A DNA stretch of 64,000 nt, from NCBI GenBank assembly GCA_950295325.1, contig OX485809.1, positions 32,676,001 through 32,740,000 on the forward strand, given 5' to 3'. The notes under the pieces are model-generated. The model was given only the letters and a program-made list of their open reading frames with translations, was not told the DNA's origin and did not search any database. Origin of the DNA: Polytrichum commune (Eukaryota; Streptophyta; Polytrichopsida; Polytrichales; Polytrichaceae). A program made the translations under genes and the position numbers. Position 1 is the first letter of the stretch. Each line of letters starts with the position of its first letter. Below, piece after piece: positions 25,401-36,120 of this stretch.

Positions 25401-28400
25401 ATACTATAACTCCACCCCACTGACTTAAAACATCTTCAGATTTTAGCAGTGATCACTAAAACCAATTATTTATGACCCCCTAAAATGAGATCCACAGGAG
25501 ACGACGTAGCTCTCCTGTGCGACGCTCACTGCCCAGGCAGCAGGCTGCCTCCCTCTGCTAGGCCGGAAGGAGACGAGACGAGACGAGACGAGGCGAGACG
25601 CGACCCCCCAGGATCGCAACACCCTCCAAAAAAATTACCAGCATAACAATTACACAGCGGAAGTTAATAGAAACCCAAATGAAAACAAGGTACAAGAGCG
25701 TCGGCTCTGATACCAATGTAACGTTCTAAAAAATTATGAGATTCAAGAGGCATGTTCCACCCAACCTTAGAGCTTATATACAAGTACCACTGGCAGTTGA
25801 GGCCACCTCCAACTGGTAGTTAAGTGGTAGTTAAATATATATTAACGAGCTCTCCCCCATGCCTTTAGGATATCTCTAAGTGCAGTTAAATAGTGGTCTC
25901 TACTTACGTGGGAGAACTACGTGTAGAACCACAGTCATCAACTAGTAGTTAACTCCCTTTACCTTTAGGACTGCTAGAGCACTCAGGGTAGCGCCTCTAG
26001 TTTTATAGTAAAGGAGTCCCAGTTGAATGAGAGGTTGTAAATAAATATAAAACAATAAATATGTAATACACGTTACAGGTCCCCTCCGGGAATCGAAGTT
26101 TCTTCTCTTCTCTACATGAGTCCATTTTCTAGCATGTTGTTAGTACATATATATTTGTTTTTTTTTCTATAAATTTCTTGTATATAAGGGATTTGATTTC
26201 ATAGTAACCCACGCACGTCATTTAGGTTTCCAATGAAGAGTCCACCCCCCTAGGGGTATTGTAAATACTGGCAATTAGAGCATTACCTATTTGAAATGGT
26301 CATTTAATTGCTTGTCACCAAGATAATACCACCCCCCCCCCCCCAAAAAAAAAACAATTATACCCTTGTTGCGCATGGATCCTATAAGTCATACTTAGTG
26401 TGAGCCTTGGGAGAACCCCCTATATACAAGTTTTTTGTGTAAAATTTATCAATACACGTACAATTTCAATGATTGAAATACAAACGATAAAATGTTTACA
26501 TAAAAAAATATAGTCATTAAGATAAGTACACAAAAAAAGAATAATAATCAATTCCTATCATATTTATGATGCAAAACCCTAGCATTCATCAATATAATTG
26601 TTGAAGTCTTCTACATCCCCCCAATGACACTTACAAGCATCTCAGTGTGCAATATACATTGTCATAGAAGCTAATACAATTGTTGTTTCCAAGTCTACCA
26701 TCAAATCATAAGCAAGATTGTATGTCCACTTTTTGATGGTTCCTTTTTGATACCAATATACGCCAATCTACATGTTTGATGGGCCATTTATTAAGTCAAT
26801 TGGATCCCTACATTCCACCCAACAATTACCAAAATTTCTACACATCCCATAAACCCTCCCAACAAACCAAACCTTAATAGGACAAGATTTCTTGCTCTAC
26901 CTTGTGCTTTTATAAATTTAGCATTGGGTGTGCTAAAAACACACTAACACCATAATCACAACCAAGATTTAACATAGTATCATGGTTTGTGGCATTAAGA
27001 AGTTTAGGTTTCATATAGAAATTGCCAGCCTTGATCCAAGGCAATTGATCTTTAGATTTCAAATTGGCTTGCCATTCAATTGACTAACAAATGTGCTTTT
27101 GAAAATTCTACAAAGACCACAATGAACTTCACATTACAAGAACTTATGCTCTAAAGTCTAGTGACACTACCATACAACGACAAATGTTGTACCTATTTAA
27201 ACAGTCCTCCATACATGTACATACCTACGAGTTTTCATTTATGTAGCATATGTAAACGTAGTACAACGAAGTTCAAAATTAATACCCCTTTTGTGCCCTC
27301 ATGCATATTACGTGTACATGTTTAGACTAATGCACCCCCCTGGGATCGTGGATGACAGGACTTGAACAAAAGACAATCCCTCTATAAAGTTGAGGACTGG
27401 TTCATTCCAACTAGACTCCACTAAACTAATTTCGGATCTCTTATACTATTTCTCAAATCAATTCATCTAAAATAAACATATATACATACATACATATAAA
27501 CTCTCCACAATGGGATAAAGACGTTACCGGAGTTGAGCTGCGTTTTATACTTTTGTCCGAGCCATTGAATCGCCATGTCGATGAGGAAGAGCTTGAGTGA
27601 CTTCACCGTCATGGCCACTTCCACCACGGTGCGGTTGTAGCACACATCATATACCATACACAAGGCCCCCTCTGCAACCATGGTAGTAAACCCTAAATCA
27701 TCAATCGTCATATCATTAATCATCTTCTGATTCTTGGGATTCTCGAATGTCCATTTTAGAATCCGTGCCCGGGGAGAGATCTTTAGTTAGGCATCATAAT
27801 CGGTCAAACATCCTAGTAAGTGTTTCCATCTCCTGCCGGTTACATGTTGTGATCTTCCTAGTAGTTTTTCTTCTTTAAGAATCCGAGGTATATTCCACAA
27901 ATTCCTCTAAAACGATGGGTGAAGTTCTCTGACGAGTCTTGAACTTCAACCGATCATTATTCAAATTCAACCGGTTTGATCTGTAACTAGCAGTCAGTTC
28001 TTCCCGTTCATTGTTTCAAAACTATAGATTAGTTAGAAGCGATTTCTCTGAAAACATGGTTCATCGATCCAAAGAGTCCCCCTCCCCTTGAGATCATGTT
28101 GAATTTCTTCAATAAATTTTAGTTCTAAAAATGTTTATAATGCAACTTTAGTTCAAAAAACATGATGCCTAGGGTCACTTCACACACGAGACTGAGAGCC
28201 CGTGACCATTACACATCAAGCACTCTCATTGGTGGAAAAGGGAGATATGGTCCAAGTTCGCTTCGCACTTGAGGGACCAACGGAGTATGTGAATGCAAGA
28301 TGGATATAAAGCCTACATGGATTCCTATGTGGCATCGATTGGATCATGTGATTAAAACATTGGGGACAAAATAATTTTGGGTAATATGGACTGCATCTCT

Positions 28401-30962
28401 TGATTCTAGACATATAATATCTCAGTGTTGCATGAAAAACATTTTTTCATTTGTGAAGAAGACATATATATCTAGAGTGGGGTTCCGACCACATTGCTTC
28501 TCCAAGCGCATATATATAATAGTAGTTAGGGTTTCTCTCATATGCTTCTCCAGTTGAGCCATGTCCTATAAGTTGACAGGATTTCATCTGCGCTGTGCGT
28601 ATTGCATCGACATCGCAAACAATACTCCTCTCGTAAGCATTCTTGTTTTGGGACAAATCCTCCTCTCTCCAAATCGACTCAGAAATATCCCAGTGTAACC
28701 GGTTCCAGAAACGATGGATGAAGCAGCAGAAAGGTCAGGAGTAATGGAGTGAATCGAAGGAGAGATGCCTGACTCTTGTCTACGCAGGTTGTGGGATCCA
28801 AGCAGCTGCATGGGAAGCGCACATCCGGAGCTCCAGAGTCCCGCTCCAGATTTAGGTTTTTGATTTTCTGCTTGATTTGATCGATCGTTGTTGGTGGATC
28901 CTCGCCGTAGTCTGGAGCTCCAATCTGACATGAGGATGTCAACACATGAAATTTGTAAAGATACACAGACATGATCTAAGTCGTGTCTTTCGATCGAAAG
29001 CTTGTCGCGGTACCAAAATCATGGTGTGAGTCAAACACCGGAAAATGTTAGTAGGGTCACAGATTGTCAAACTGCACCAGCAACGAACATGCTGAGAAAA
29101 TTATCTTCAACATCATTATTATGAGTTGTGAGAACATGTCTTTGCTCTAAATTTGTGAAGATTCGTAATCCAAATCACACCTTTGATTGATTGTTGGGAA
29201 TTTTGTGAGCCACGATATGAGAGTTATCCTTCAAATCGTTAAAGTCACTCAAAAACTCATGGTTCGCTTGAGGGAGTTTTGGCCCACTTTTGAAATCTTG
29301 TAGTGTGTAAGGAGTGTTCCATTGGTGTCGGAACTCCCCATTCAATGTGAAATGAAGTCTAGGCATTTGACTTTGGTCCAAAAACAATTATATGAAAACA
29401 AATTTTATGTCAAACTTTTAAAGAGACTTGAATCAATGCTCTCCCAAAGTTTGATAAGGAGCTAATATATATATACACATATAGATAGTCATCTTTCAGC
29501 AAAGTCAAAATGCCTCAGTTTTTATTTCACTAAAAATGAGGGGGGGGGGGGGTTATGACACCGCTTGAACACTCCTTGAACATCATCCAACATCAAAAGG
29601 GGGGCCAAGTCCATGAGTTTTTGGGAGACTTTAAGAATGACTCTAAACTCAATGAAAAATATTATGTTGTGTATCATCAAAGTCCACCCTAGATAATCAT
29701 CATGTAAATTTTTTTTTATCTTCAACATCCAAAGAAACAAAATACAAGTGTTGCTCGTGTGAAAACCTTGTGAGAACCGCACATGTTGATGAACACCTTT
29801 TGCTTTGTTTCATTTTTCGTCTTCACGACAAAGAATGGCTTAGGCACGACTTCGTCACTTGTTGCAGCCGGGGTGGGAGGGGTGGCTCCCATCGGGAGTT
29901 TTATGCCTTCCTCCTTAGCCGGGTAGTCTTTAGGCAACCCCCTTTGCATGGCCTCAAGTAAAGCCTAGTACATCTCTCACCAACTCAATATTGTATTTAG
30001 GTTGACATGCAAAATCTCATCATGTCATGCACAAACCTTGGTGGAAAAATAACAACGTTCATATCATTTCAAGCATTTGAGGTTCACTGCTATCACTAGG
30101 AGAAGACTCGTTCATTCCAACCACGCATTGCAACTTGTCCATTGCAACAACTCATGGCAAAACAAAAGGGCATAAAAGAATAAAACCATTTTCAACTATC
30201 CACCAGAGGTTTTTGGTTGCGGATTTGGGGAGGATCGGCAACTGCAAACCTCAAGTGCATGGGCAACCAAAATTATTAGTTTATACGCACTTTCTCACCA
30301 TGAGTTGCAGTGGACAAGTTGCAACGGATGGTTGGCACATGGAACAAGTTTCTTCCCAATATATCTATGTACTGGTGTTTGTAGACCTAGCCAACATGTG
30401 AGGTGCATGAGCTGTGCCATACAATTTCTTTTCTTAATCGAGCACATATATTTCATCAGTATGTGGTTTGGTGAGAAGTAAAAGAACAAACAACATAAAA
30501 CACACATATTTAAAAAAGATTGGACTACTTACATCTTCAAATTTCATTAACTACTCCACACTCAATTATAGTGAACACAATTGGGAAGGCTCGTGTAGTA
30601 TTCCGTTAAGAAATCAACAAACACGCACTTCCGATAACTATAACTACATCAAGAAAGGTCCGATTTTTCTTCTTCCATATGCACCTTTCACCTCGGGAAA
30701 AACCACTATCGTTGGCGAGAAACAAGAATCATTAAAAAAATAGAGCAATGAAATCGCCAAAAAACCCATACACTTTGATAATGGAATGGGGCCTTACGTC
30801 TAACTCGGGATTCGGGGGTGCAATGCCTTCCGCTCGCGCTTTTTGGTATGTCACAAGGAGCTTCATGACGCTTTCGACCTCCGCATCCGAGACTCGACCT
30901 TTGGACTCTTCGACATTGGGCTCCTCCTCTTCCGACCTCTTATATCGAACTTCTTTCCCCAT
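7467..30962 (-). CDS. PIH1-domain protein with C-terminal CS-like domain (Hsp90/R2TP or dynein-assembly co-factor family)
   Basis: Nine exons, all phase-compatible: 30962-30798, 29964-29767, 28924-28774, 27671-27528, 12072-11941, 10542-10372, 9177-8870, 8020-7943 and 7682-7467 (520 aa). The ATG at 30962 follows an in-frame TAG. PIH1 core at about residues 97-255: [45 protein letters not shown] and [16 protein letters not shown]. An acidic linker ([11 protein letters not shown]) and a Pro/Lys-rich stretch follow, then a CS/p23-like beta-sandwich at about 402-480 ([37 protein letters not shown]). PIH1 proteins link client proteins to Hsp90 through R2TP; several are axonemal dynein preassembly factors. 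Which subfamily this belongs to I cannot tell. Intron 4 (12073-27527) contains nested LTR retrotransposons. The donor of exon 8 (GTTACT) and the acceptor of exon 6 (CTCAAG) are weak. A reverse-strand AATAAA lies near 7404. Confidence 0.82.
9316..9592. repeat. Direct repeat pair of about 44 bp
   Basis: GACCTAGTTCATAGTGCTCA ... GATCTCGTCGACGTGT at 9316-9357 recurs with few changes at 9549-9592, about 233 bp away. Between them lies a GTAGTAGGCACCCAAAACC...GGCGCCTACTAC inverted motif. Similar wording (GTAATAGGCACCCAACCTAC) occurs near 60916. Probably a transposon fragment in a PIH1 intron. Confidence 0.5.
9790..10008. mobile_element. MITE family B, foldback copy
   Basis: About 219 bp with ~51-bp terminal inverted repeats, roughly 44 of 51 positions matching by eye. 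The left arm contains AAATATGATATTCAGTG and ACTATTTGGA; the right arm contains TCCAAATAGTAGG and CACTAAATATCATATTTA. It lies in an intron of the PIH1 gene and has no coding capacity. Confidence 0.75.
10780..11060. repeat. MITE family C fragment
   Basis: TAGTGTAACCACATGATATT, CAATAATATCTTCCTGTAAT and GTGCTACGTTAAATATCA recur in similar order at about 57170-57400 (TAGTGTAACCACGTGACACT and so on). A transposon-derived repeat inside a PIH1 intron. Confidence 0.5.
11336..11362. repeat. Short telomere-like repeat
   Basis: About three units of CCCTAAA, the plant-type telomere repeat, occur in an intron of the PIH1 gene between two MITE-like segments. Short interstitial runs like this are common and say nothing about a chromosome end here. 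Confidence 0.7.
11376..11850. mobile_element. MITE family B/C composite copy
   Basis: TTATTTAGTGTCATAAGG, then GATGACACTTCTTATAAAG, CCCTACCTTCTCTTGTC, CTTGTGATGAAATATTGTC and GGTGTTGGTGACACTACACC occur in the same order at 60449-60800. The end (CTCTAGGCATCTAGTTTAGG ... GTGTATGTGACACTA) matches family C at about 57480-57530. It lies next to a PIH1 exon boundary (exon 5 ends at 11941). Confidence 0.65.
12073..16018. other. PIH1 intron 4, part downstream of the retrotransposon in transcription order
   Basis: No gene supported. It holds AT-rich sequence and a decayed repeat at about 13440-14190. Short open frames at 13735-14189 on the - strand shift frame against each other and match a second decayed copy at 26580-27130. 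The rest shows nothing I can name. Confidence 0.5.
13440..14190 (-). pseudogene. Decayed, unclassified transposon-like coding repeat, copy 1
   Basis: Two - strand open frames (13875-14189 and 13735-13920) appear to be one frame broken by an indel around 13900. The block ACCATCAAACGATTTGTCAAATC ... TTTTGATACC and the block TTACCATTCAACTCACTAAC recur in diverged form at about 26690-26750 and 27065-27090. That repetition suggests a mobile element. I recognise no protein family. Confidence 0.4.
16019..16379 (-). repeat. 3' LTR of the chromovirus
   Basis: 361 bp, TG...CA ends, matching 25717-26077 except for one base near its start (CGTACTA against CGTTCTA). Confidence 0.95.
16380..16396 (-). promoter_or_regulatory. 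Polypurine tract of the chromovirus
   Basis: Read on the - strand, the bases just before the 3' LTR are AAGTGGGGAGGTG, the expected plus-strand DNA priming site. Confidence 0.75.
16590..20521 (-). pseudogene. Chromovirus pol: protease, RT, RNase H, integrase, chromodomain (inactivated)
   Basis: In order on the - strand: a retropepsin-like segment ([11 protein letters not shown], where DSG would be usual, near 20035-20000); a stop near 19880; the LGNDWL segment; another stop near 19670; the RT fingers and palm ([43 protein letters not shown]). The Y-x-D-D active-site box is missing at about 19010-19030: the frame runs into TAA, and a second frame resumes at [15 protein letters not shown]. From 18974 to 16590 one frame is intact: RNase H (with TDHNPL), the H2C2 zinc finger ([18 protein letters not shown]), the integrase D,D-35-E segments ([37 protein letters not shown]) and a chromodomain ([19 protein letters not shown]). 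Confidence 0.92.
21092..22064 (+). repeat. Left LTR of the nested element
   Basis: 973 bp, TG...CA ends, apparently identical to 23422-24394. The next internal bases (TTGTTGGTGGAGAAAGC) should be the primer-binding site; I could not assign the tRNA. Open frames here are not genes. Confidence 0.92.
22200..22612 (+). pseudogene. Remnant of integrase C-terminus and chromodomain in the nested element
   Basis: In the + frame near 22258 the translation reads [18 protein letters not shown], equivalent to the integrase C-terminal segment of the host chromovirus. Further stretches ([22 protein letters not shown]) are broken by stops. It shows that the nested element descends from a gypsy element that lost most of gag-pol. 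Confidence 0.7.
23408..23421 (+). promoter_or_regulatory. Polypurine tract of the nested element
   Basis: TTTGGTGGGGGTGAG directly precedes the right LTR and fixes the element's + orientation. Confidence 0.7.
23422..24394 (+). repeat. Right LTR of the nested element
   Basis: 973 bp copy of 21092-22064, followed by the target duplication TCCGG. Confidence 0.92.
24972..25698 (-). other. Chromovirus 5' leader
   Basis: Untranslated leader between primer-binding site and gag. It contains two diverged copies of a ~110-bp block (TCTGCCTAGGAGTTATACCC at about 25193 and 25352), and a GACGA/GAGAC simple repeat at 25570-25602. Confidence 0.6.
25704..25715 (-). promoter_or_regulatory. Primer-binding site of the chromovirus (initiator tRNA-Met)
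   Basis: On the - strand, one base after the 5' LTR, the sequence is TGGTATCAGAGC, complementary to the 3' end of plant initiator tRNA-Met. Confidence 0.9.
25717..26077 (-). repeat. 5' LTR of the chromovirus
   Basis: 361 bp, TG...CA ends. It should contain the element's promoter. It is followed on the right by the target duplication GGTCC. Confidence 0.95.
26078..27527. other. PIH1 intron 4, part upstream of the retrotransposon in transcription order
   Basis: AT-rich with no gene. It contains a poly-C/poly-A run (26331-26354) and the second decayed copy of the unclassified repeat (26580-27130). The continuity of this sequence with 12073-16018 across the target duplication is the pre-insertion intron. 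Confidence 0.6.
26580..27130 (-). repeat. Decayed, unclassified transposon-like repeat, copy 2
   Basis: Shares diverged blocks with 13440-14190, for example ACCATCAAATCATAAGC ... TTTTTGATACCAA and TTGCCATTCAATTGACTAAC. The two copies lie on either side of the chromovirus in the same intron. Confidence 0.45.
30430..30610. mobile_element. MITE family D, partial copy in PIH1 intron 1
   Basis: Has GTATGTGGTTTGGTGAG, AAAAGATTGGACTACTTAC and CACTCAATTATAGTGAACAC, the shared core of the family. Confidence 0.55.
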
Positions 30963-32239
30963 TTGGTGAGTGAATTTTCGGACCCTAACTTCACCCTACC
31001 TTCACTTCACTTCACTTTGAAGCGATTCTTCCTACTATAATTTGCACGGAGTCCGTTCACCATGCCTCACATCATGTAAAACGACGCTTTGAACGTGAGA
31101 GAGTTTGGTAAGCTCATGCATCAACTACTTTAGGTGTAGTTTTTCAATAGTACTATGCATCGTTGCATCAATTCGGATGCATGTCATCAACACGGAGAAC
31201 AAAGAACCCCTCCAAAAGAAGTTTGGGAAGAAATTTGAGTGAGCCTCATGGTGCACCTTCGTTCAAAATACCACATCATTTGCAACACTTTGGTGAGCTT
31301 GGTTCGTGCTCGACTATTTTTAGGTATTTAGGGTTGTTTTACATATGTGACAAGTGACCGTGAGAAACAAAAAAAATGATGTTTGGGTTTAAGGTGGTCA
31401 TGGGTGGCAATCCTGAATGCCATGACCAAGAGATATCCACATCACATTTTTAAGTGTTCCGATCAAGCGTCATAATGTAAAGCGGATTCAGAATGGGACA
31501 TAGTGTTTTCAATGAAAACAAGAAAGTACAATTTTTATATTAAATCAAAAAATGATTGCAAGAAAAATTTCATTGAAACTAGGTATTTCCAGGAAAATAT
31601 AATTTTTTTTTAAAAAATCTTTAACATGGTCACCTTTGTTTTCTAATGAGATAACTTATTTTGGGTTCACCCACCACAATATCTAGGTGACCACCAAACA
31701 TTATCCATTTTTGAACATGCATGATTCCATGTCACTTTCTCATCCATTTTTTGACATGCATAATTATGATCACTTCTATTATAAGTGACCTCATGCAAAA
31801 CAGAGTGGGGCTGCCACTCATGAGTCATTTCTCAACCAGTGAGAGATTTTAGAAACCGGTGGTGGTGGTCATTGGTCATGGTTAATGTAAACCGGCGCTT
31901 ACTTTATAAACATACGTTGTTGCATTGATGATGTGTGTCATCATTAGGAAAAGAGAATCCTCAAAATTGGGAACTTGGTGACCTTCATGGTACAAGTTTA
32001 TGGGATACATGAATCAATACCTCTATTGAATGAAAACAAATGCCACAGGAATCGTAGTTCTTTACCATTCGTTGCCTTCAATTAGAGGGGTTTAGAATCT
32101 ATGAATATGGGTAGAAATCTAATTTAGTAGTAGATCATAACTTGCCCATATAGTGGAAGAGAACCAATGGTACGGAAGAGTGATTTCCTTTACACTACAT
32201 TGACAACAACGTTATGATATCTAGGGTCTACATTTCTTA

Positions 32240-32620
32240 GCTAAGTAGGCAAGTCTTACTTGGTTAGTCGTCTTTGTGGGACCCTTATATTCGAGTGGTG
32301 TGTAGTTAGGTGTGGATTTAAAAATGTGACCAATACAACATGTGTTATAAAGACATTGGACTACGTTCACAACATTTCTTAACTATTCTATATTCAATAG
32401 TCCACATAATTGGGGTGGACTTATATGCTCATTAGATAAGAAAGATGATCTCCACTTTGATGATTTAATAAAGTATTTGTATGAGGCTTTGAAAATGTTG
32501 AGGACAATGGCTCCGATCTCTAGGGTATGTGAGGCACCTGGATATGTGGTCACTCTTCTTAATCCAACAAAGATCAAACCCGAGTGGTACATGGGCCACA
32601 ACAAGGCCCGGGGGTGGACT
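32240..32620. mobile_element. MITE family D copy
   Basis: Shares TATTCGAGTGGTGTGTAGTT, TAAAGACATTGGACTACG, CAATAGTCCACATAATTGG and related blocks with other copies, in the orientation opposite to the 3232 copy. Confidence 0.55.
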
Positions 32621-33169
32621 CTTCAATGGAAACTTGATTGACATGCGTGAGTGACTATGAAATGAAACCCCCTACATTCGAGAAATCTATAGAGAAAGAT
32701 TATAAATGTATACGTACAAACATTAGGACAGAGAATGGACTCATATACGTATACTAAGCTTTTCAATTTATTGTGATAAATGCCTCCACTACATACACAA
32801 ATCACAAATCATTAAATAAATAGGCCCTTTATTACATATAAAGTCCACTTTCATTTTCAAATGAGAAAGTCATTAACCATTTTCTCATACGTAAAATATA
32901 ACTCATAATAATCTAACCGTGACACACATGTCACGTGCATAAAATAACGTAGATTAGATGAATCTAGCACATCTATTGTCAATTTTCCTCTAAACCTTGG
33001 GGGCTCCTTTTTTACATCTACCTTTAGTTCCAAAAAATTAAAAGCCATTTTGAATGTATGCACTAGAGAAAAATAACACCATGATATGCTACTACCTCAA
33101 ATAATACGCCTTTCTACACTCATGTTAGTTTGTACGTGGTATAAGGGGTCCATCCCCCAAGCAACGAGG

Positions 33170-33480
33170 CTTTGTTGTTTAGAGTGGACACCAGAATAAC
33201 ATGTGTCACGATGACATTGGACTATGTGCTCAACATACAAAGACCTATCTAGGTACTCAAGGTAACATGTCAATTGGAAGGGCCTATGTGATCATTGAAA
33301 GAGAAAGAATATCTTCACTTGGACCTCATATAACTTTTGGATCTCAACTCCGATTCTAAAACTTGGAATGACAATTATATTCTTAATTCACAATTGTTGG
33401 CACTGTCCCATGTCATGGGATAGAGGTATCGTGGAGATTGCTTTTGAGTGGTAACAAGGCCCGGATAATGCATGTTAGAA
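33170..33480. mobile_element. MITE family D copy
   Basis: TTAGAGTGGACACCAGAATA, CGATGACATTGGACTATGTG, TGGAAGGGCCTATGTGATCA and AAGAGAAAGAATATCTTCAC match the family core; it is diverged and has no clear ends. Confidence 0.5.
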
Positions 33481-33759
33481 CTTAATGAATAAGATTTGGC
33501 AAAGCTTAGTGAAAGCTTACTGGAAGCTCAGTGGAAACTCGAATTTGATAATGAAAATAGCTAGTGATTAAAAACAATTACTTTTGAAATGTCATTTTAG
33601 GACAAACCCTCTTGTGGCGAAGCCACATGCCCTTGTTGATTACCAATTTCGAATGATCTCCAAACCGATCCAACAGCTATAATCATTTGTGGAGCTGGAA
33701 GTTATCACAATAAAGCATGCCGCTGAACTAAGTCCTTTTAAAATTTGCTAATCATCTCG

Positions 33760-34130
33760 AATGAATCGTATGTGGGATTCGAGATATCATAGGAGAAGTG
33801 GGTGAATTGGACAGTGTGCTCAAAACACACACATTTGTCTAGATGCTCAAGTTAACACAATTGGGAGGGCCTATGTGATCGCTTCATTAAAAACGAATAT
33901 CTTCACCATAACTTTTACGTCTGTACTTAAGTTTGATTTGGAAACTTGAAACGACAATATAATTGTGTGATTCTCAATTGCTAAACGAAGCAGATGGTTC
34001 CTGATCTGATCCAACGGCTCAAATTGTCCATAGAGTTGGAGGTGCCCACAAACCTGGGTGTTGATTCGCTAAACATCTCGGACTAATAAATAATCGCATG
34101 TGGGATAGATATTATACGACTCCAAGTGGG
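33760..34130. mobile_element. MITE family D copy
   Basis: GGACAGTGTGCTCAAAACAC, AATTGGGAGGGCCTATGTGA and ATCTGATCCAACGGCTCAAA also occur in the neighbouring 33170 copy and near 48540, indicating a subfamily with an extra segment. Confidence 0.5.
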
Positions 34131-34999
34131 GCAAGTTCCGGAAAGCAATCATAAACCCATCTCTACCTTAGGGTTTCCAAAGCTTTAGTTATGATAGGTA
34201 AGGAAATAAAAATCTAGCATGAGTCGGTCTAATGGGGATGGGGCCCACTCAAGTGGCCGTGGGTCCCACCGGACAAGACAATCGGCCGCCAGTTTGGATA
34301 CAGACAATCGAGAGTCCAATTGGTAGATTCCAGTCGGCCTGCATGTAAAGATCTAGGAATTTCGAGATATTTCCGCTGCACATTAAGGCGGGTGCCAGAT
34401 CTAGGTGGTTGGGAGATTTCGGCTGCACATTAAGATTTCGACAGGGAGGGCCTGCCCTTGCTTTCCATTTCCTTGTCATGCAGACTCCAGAGTCTGCAGA
34501 GGAAACGCATGTAAAAGGTTGAAGTTCCTTGTACAGATCGAAGAAATCGATCGGAGCAAGGAACGAATTGGTGCACCTCTTTGCAGCCAACATTGCTGAT
34601 GTGGTGAGCCTGCAAATTTCTGGCTTCTATTTGGCTTGCATGTCCGATCCTTGTAAGCATTTCGTCACGCATGTGCCATGGTTTGCAGTAAGGGTATTCT
34701 CGACCGTAATTGGCCATGTTTGTCATTGAGGTAACCGCTAATCGGATGCATGAGTGGCAGTGGAGGTTTTTGTGTTCCCAGGGAGGTTTGATCTGTGGTG
34801 GCCGCTTGTGTCCATCTTGAGTGCTAATTTTGGTGTGGTTTGAAGATATAATTCACGTATAGTTTTCGTTAGGAATGATCGATGTGGTGCGGTTGTTTGT
34901 AATCTTAATTGCGTGGGAAGTGTCAGCATGGTGAGGTTCCTCTTACTATAGCAACGATTTTAAATTGAGACTGATGTTGTTGCTGGCCATGCTATCGGT

Positions 35000-36120
35000 G
35001 TCGTGTTGATCTTTGGATGTACACAGAGAAGTCTACACGATGTAACCACTTCAGGCATATTCGTGTTGTAAGGGTGGTGTTATTAGCCCTGCGGAGAGTA
35101 AGTATGCTTGCCAATGGTTCGTCCGGACGCTGTTAGGCGTTTGTTCTCTAAATTGGGTGTGGATTTGGTAGACAATCGAGAGGATTGCGTTTGGTCATGT
35201 AGTGGCTCTTTCACCGTTGTGATCTCCTTTGATATTAATTTCGCGCGAAGTGTATTGGCAAGATGTGTGAGTGGAGAGGCGGTGTTTCATCTTGGTGAGG
35301 TTGTTTTGCCGCCAATGTGATCCAGTAATTTGGACGGCAATAATGGTCTGCTTATGTCCATTGCTTTTGATGTTAAATAGGAGTCTATAAGACAGGGACA
35401 TGTCATCAGCACGAGGAGGTCATTTTTGCAGTCGATGTGATCTATTAGAATGTGATTGACGGAAGTCTCGTAATTTTCCTAGGTTATTGATGTCCTCTTC
35501 TAATTTCGATGCCTACATGGAAAGTCTACTTGAGGAAACAACTTTCGGCATGTTGAACATGTGAGGCCGATCACCCGAAGGAAGCCTTGCATGGATGTGG
35601 TTGCAAATTGGTTTCCATGTACGCTTTTAGGTGAAATGTGACTAAATTTGGTGTGGATTAGGTGAAATTCACTAGGATTGCCATAGGAAAGGTGGTCCTG
35701 GAGTGGGCTCTTTTGATGTCGATTGCATGAGAACTGTAACTTACTGGCGGTATGATGTGTGTGGAAGCGCGATCATTGTGATCGTGTGGTACTGTTGCAT
35801 TGATTGCTGGACGAATGCAATCCAACAAGGGGAAGGGCAACATTCTTCCTTTACTCTCGATGTCTAAATAGAAGTCTACAAGATGAGGATGTCCTTGGCT
35901 CTCTTTATGATCTGTAAGGACGTTAGTGGATTGGTATAATTTTCATGTTGTGTAAGTCATATTTTTTCGTTGTTTATATGGAAGTCTATATGGCTGGGAT
36001 GTGTTTGCACGATGTGGACGTGTTTTGCTATCGTTATGATCCCGTAATGATATTTCAGGACGTTGGTAGGCTCCTAGTAATCATATGCTATGTGATGTCT
36101 ACATAGGAAGTCTAAAGACA
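35000..36120. repeat. Degenerate, irregularly spaced repeat array
   Basis: A GATGTCTACATAGGAAGTCTA-like motif recurs about six times (near 35015, 35365, 35505, 35858, 35970 and 36095). Several are preceded by a GTTATGATCCCGTAAT-like motif (near 35320, 35435, 35905 and 36035). Spacing ranges from ~115 to 350 bp. It may be an old tandem array interrupted by other sequence. Confidence 0.55.

Larger units (their letters stand above)
16019..26077 (-). mobile_element. Ty3/gypsy chromovirus LTR retrotransposon, inserted in PIH1 intron 4
   Basis: A 10,059-bp element with 361-bp LTRs (TGTAACGT ... ACGTTACA) at 16019-16379 and 25717-26077. By eye they differ at one position. The target duplication is GGTCC (16014-16018 and 26078-26082). 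It lies in the same orientation as the PIH1 gene. Gag, protease, RT, RNase H, integrase and a chromodomain are recognisable on the - strand, but gag is split by a nested element and pol carries stops and a lesion at the RT active site. About 3.3 kb of its length is the nested insertion, so the original element was about 6.75 kb. Confidence 0.95.
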
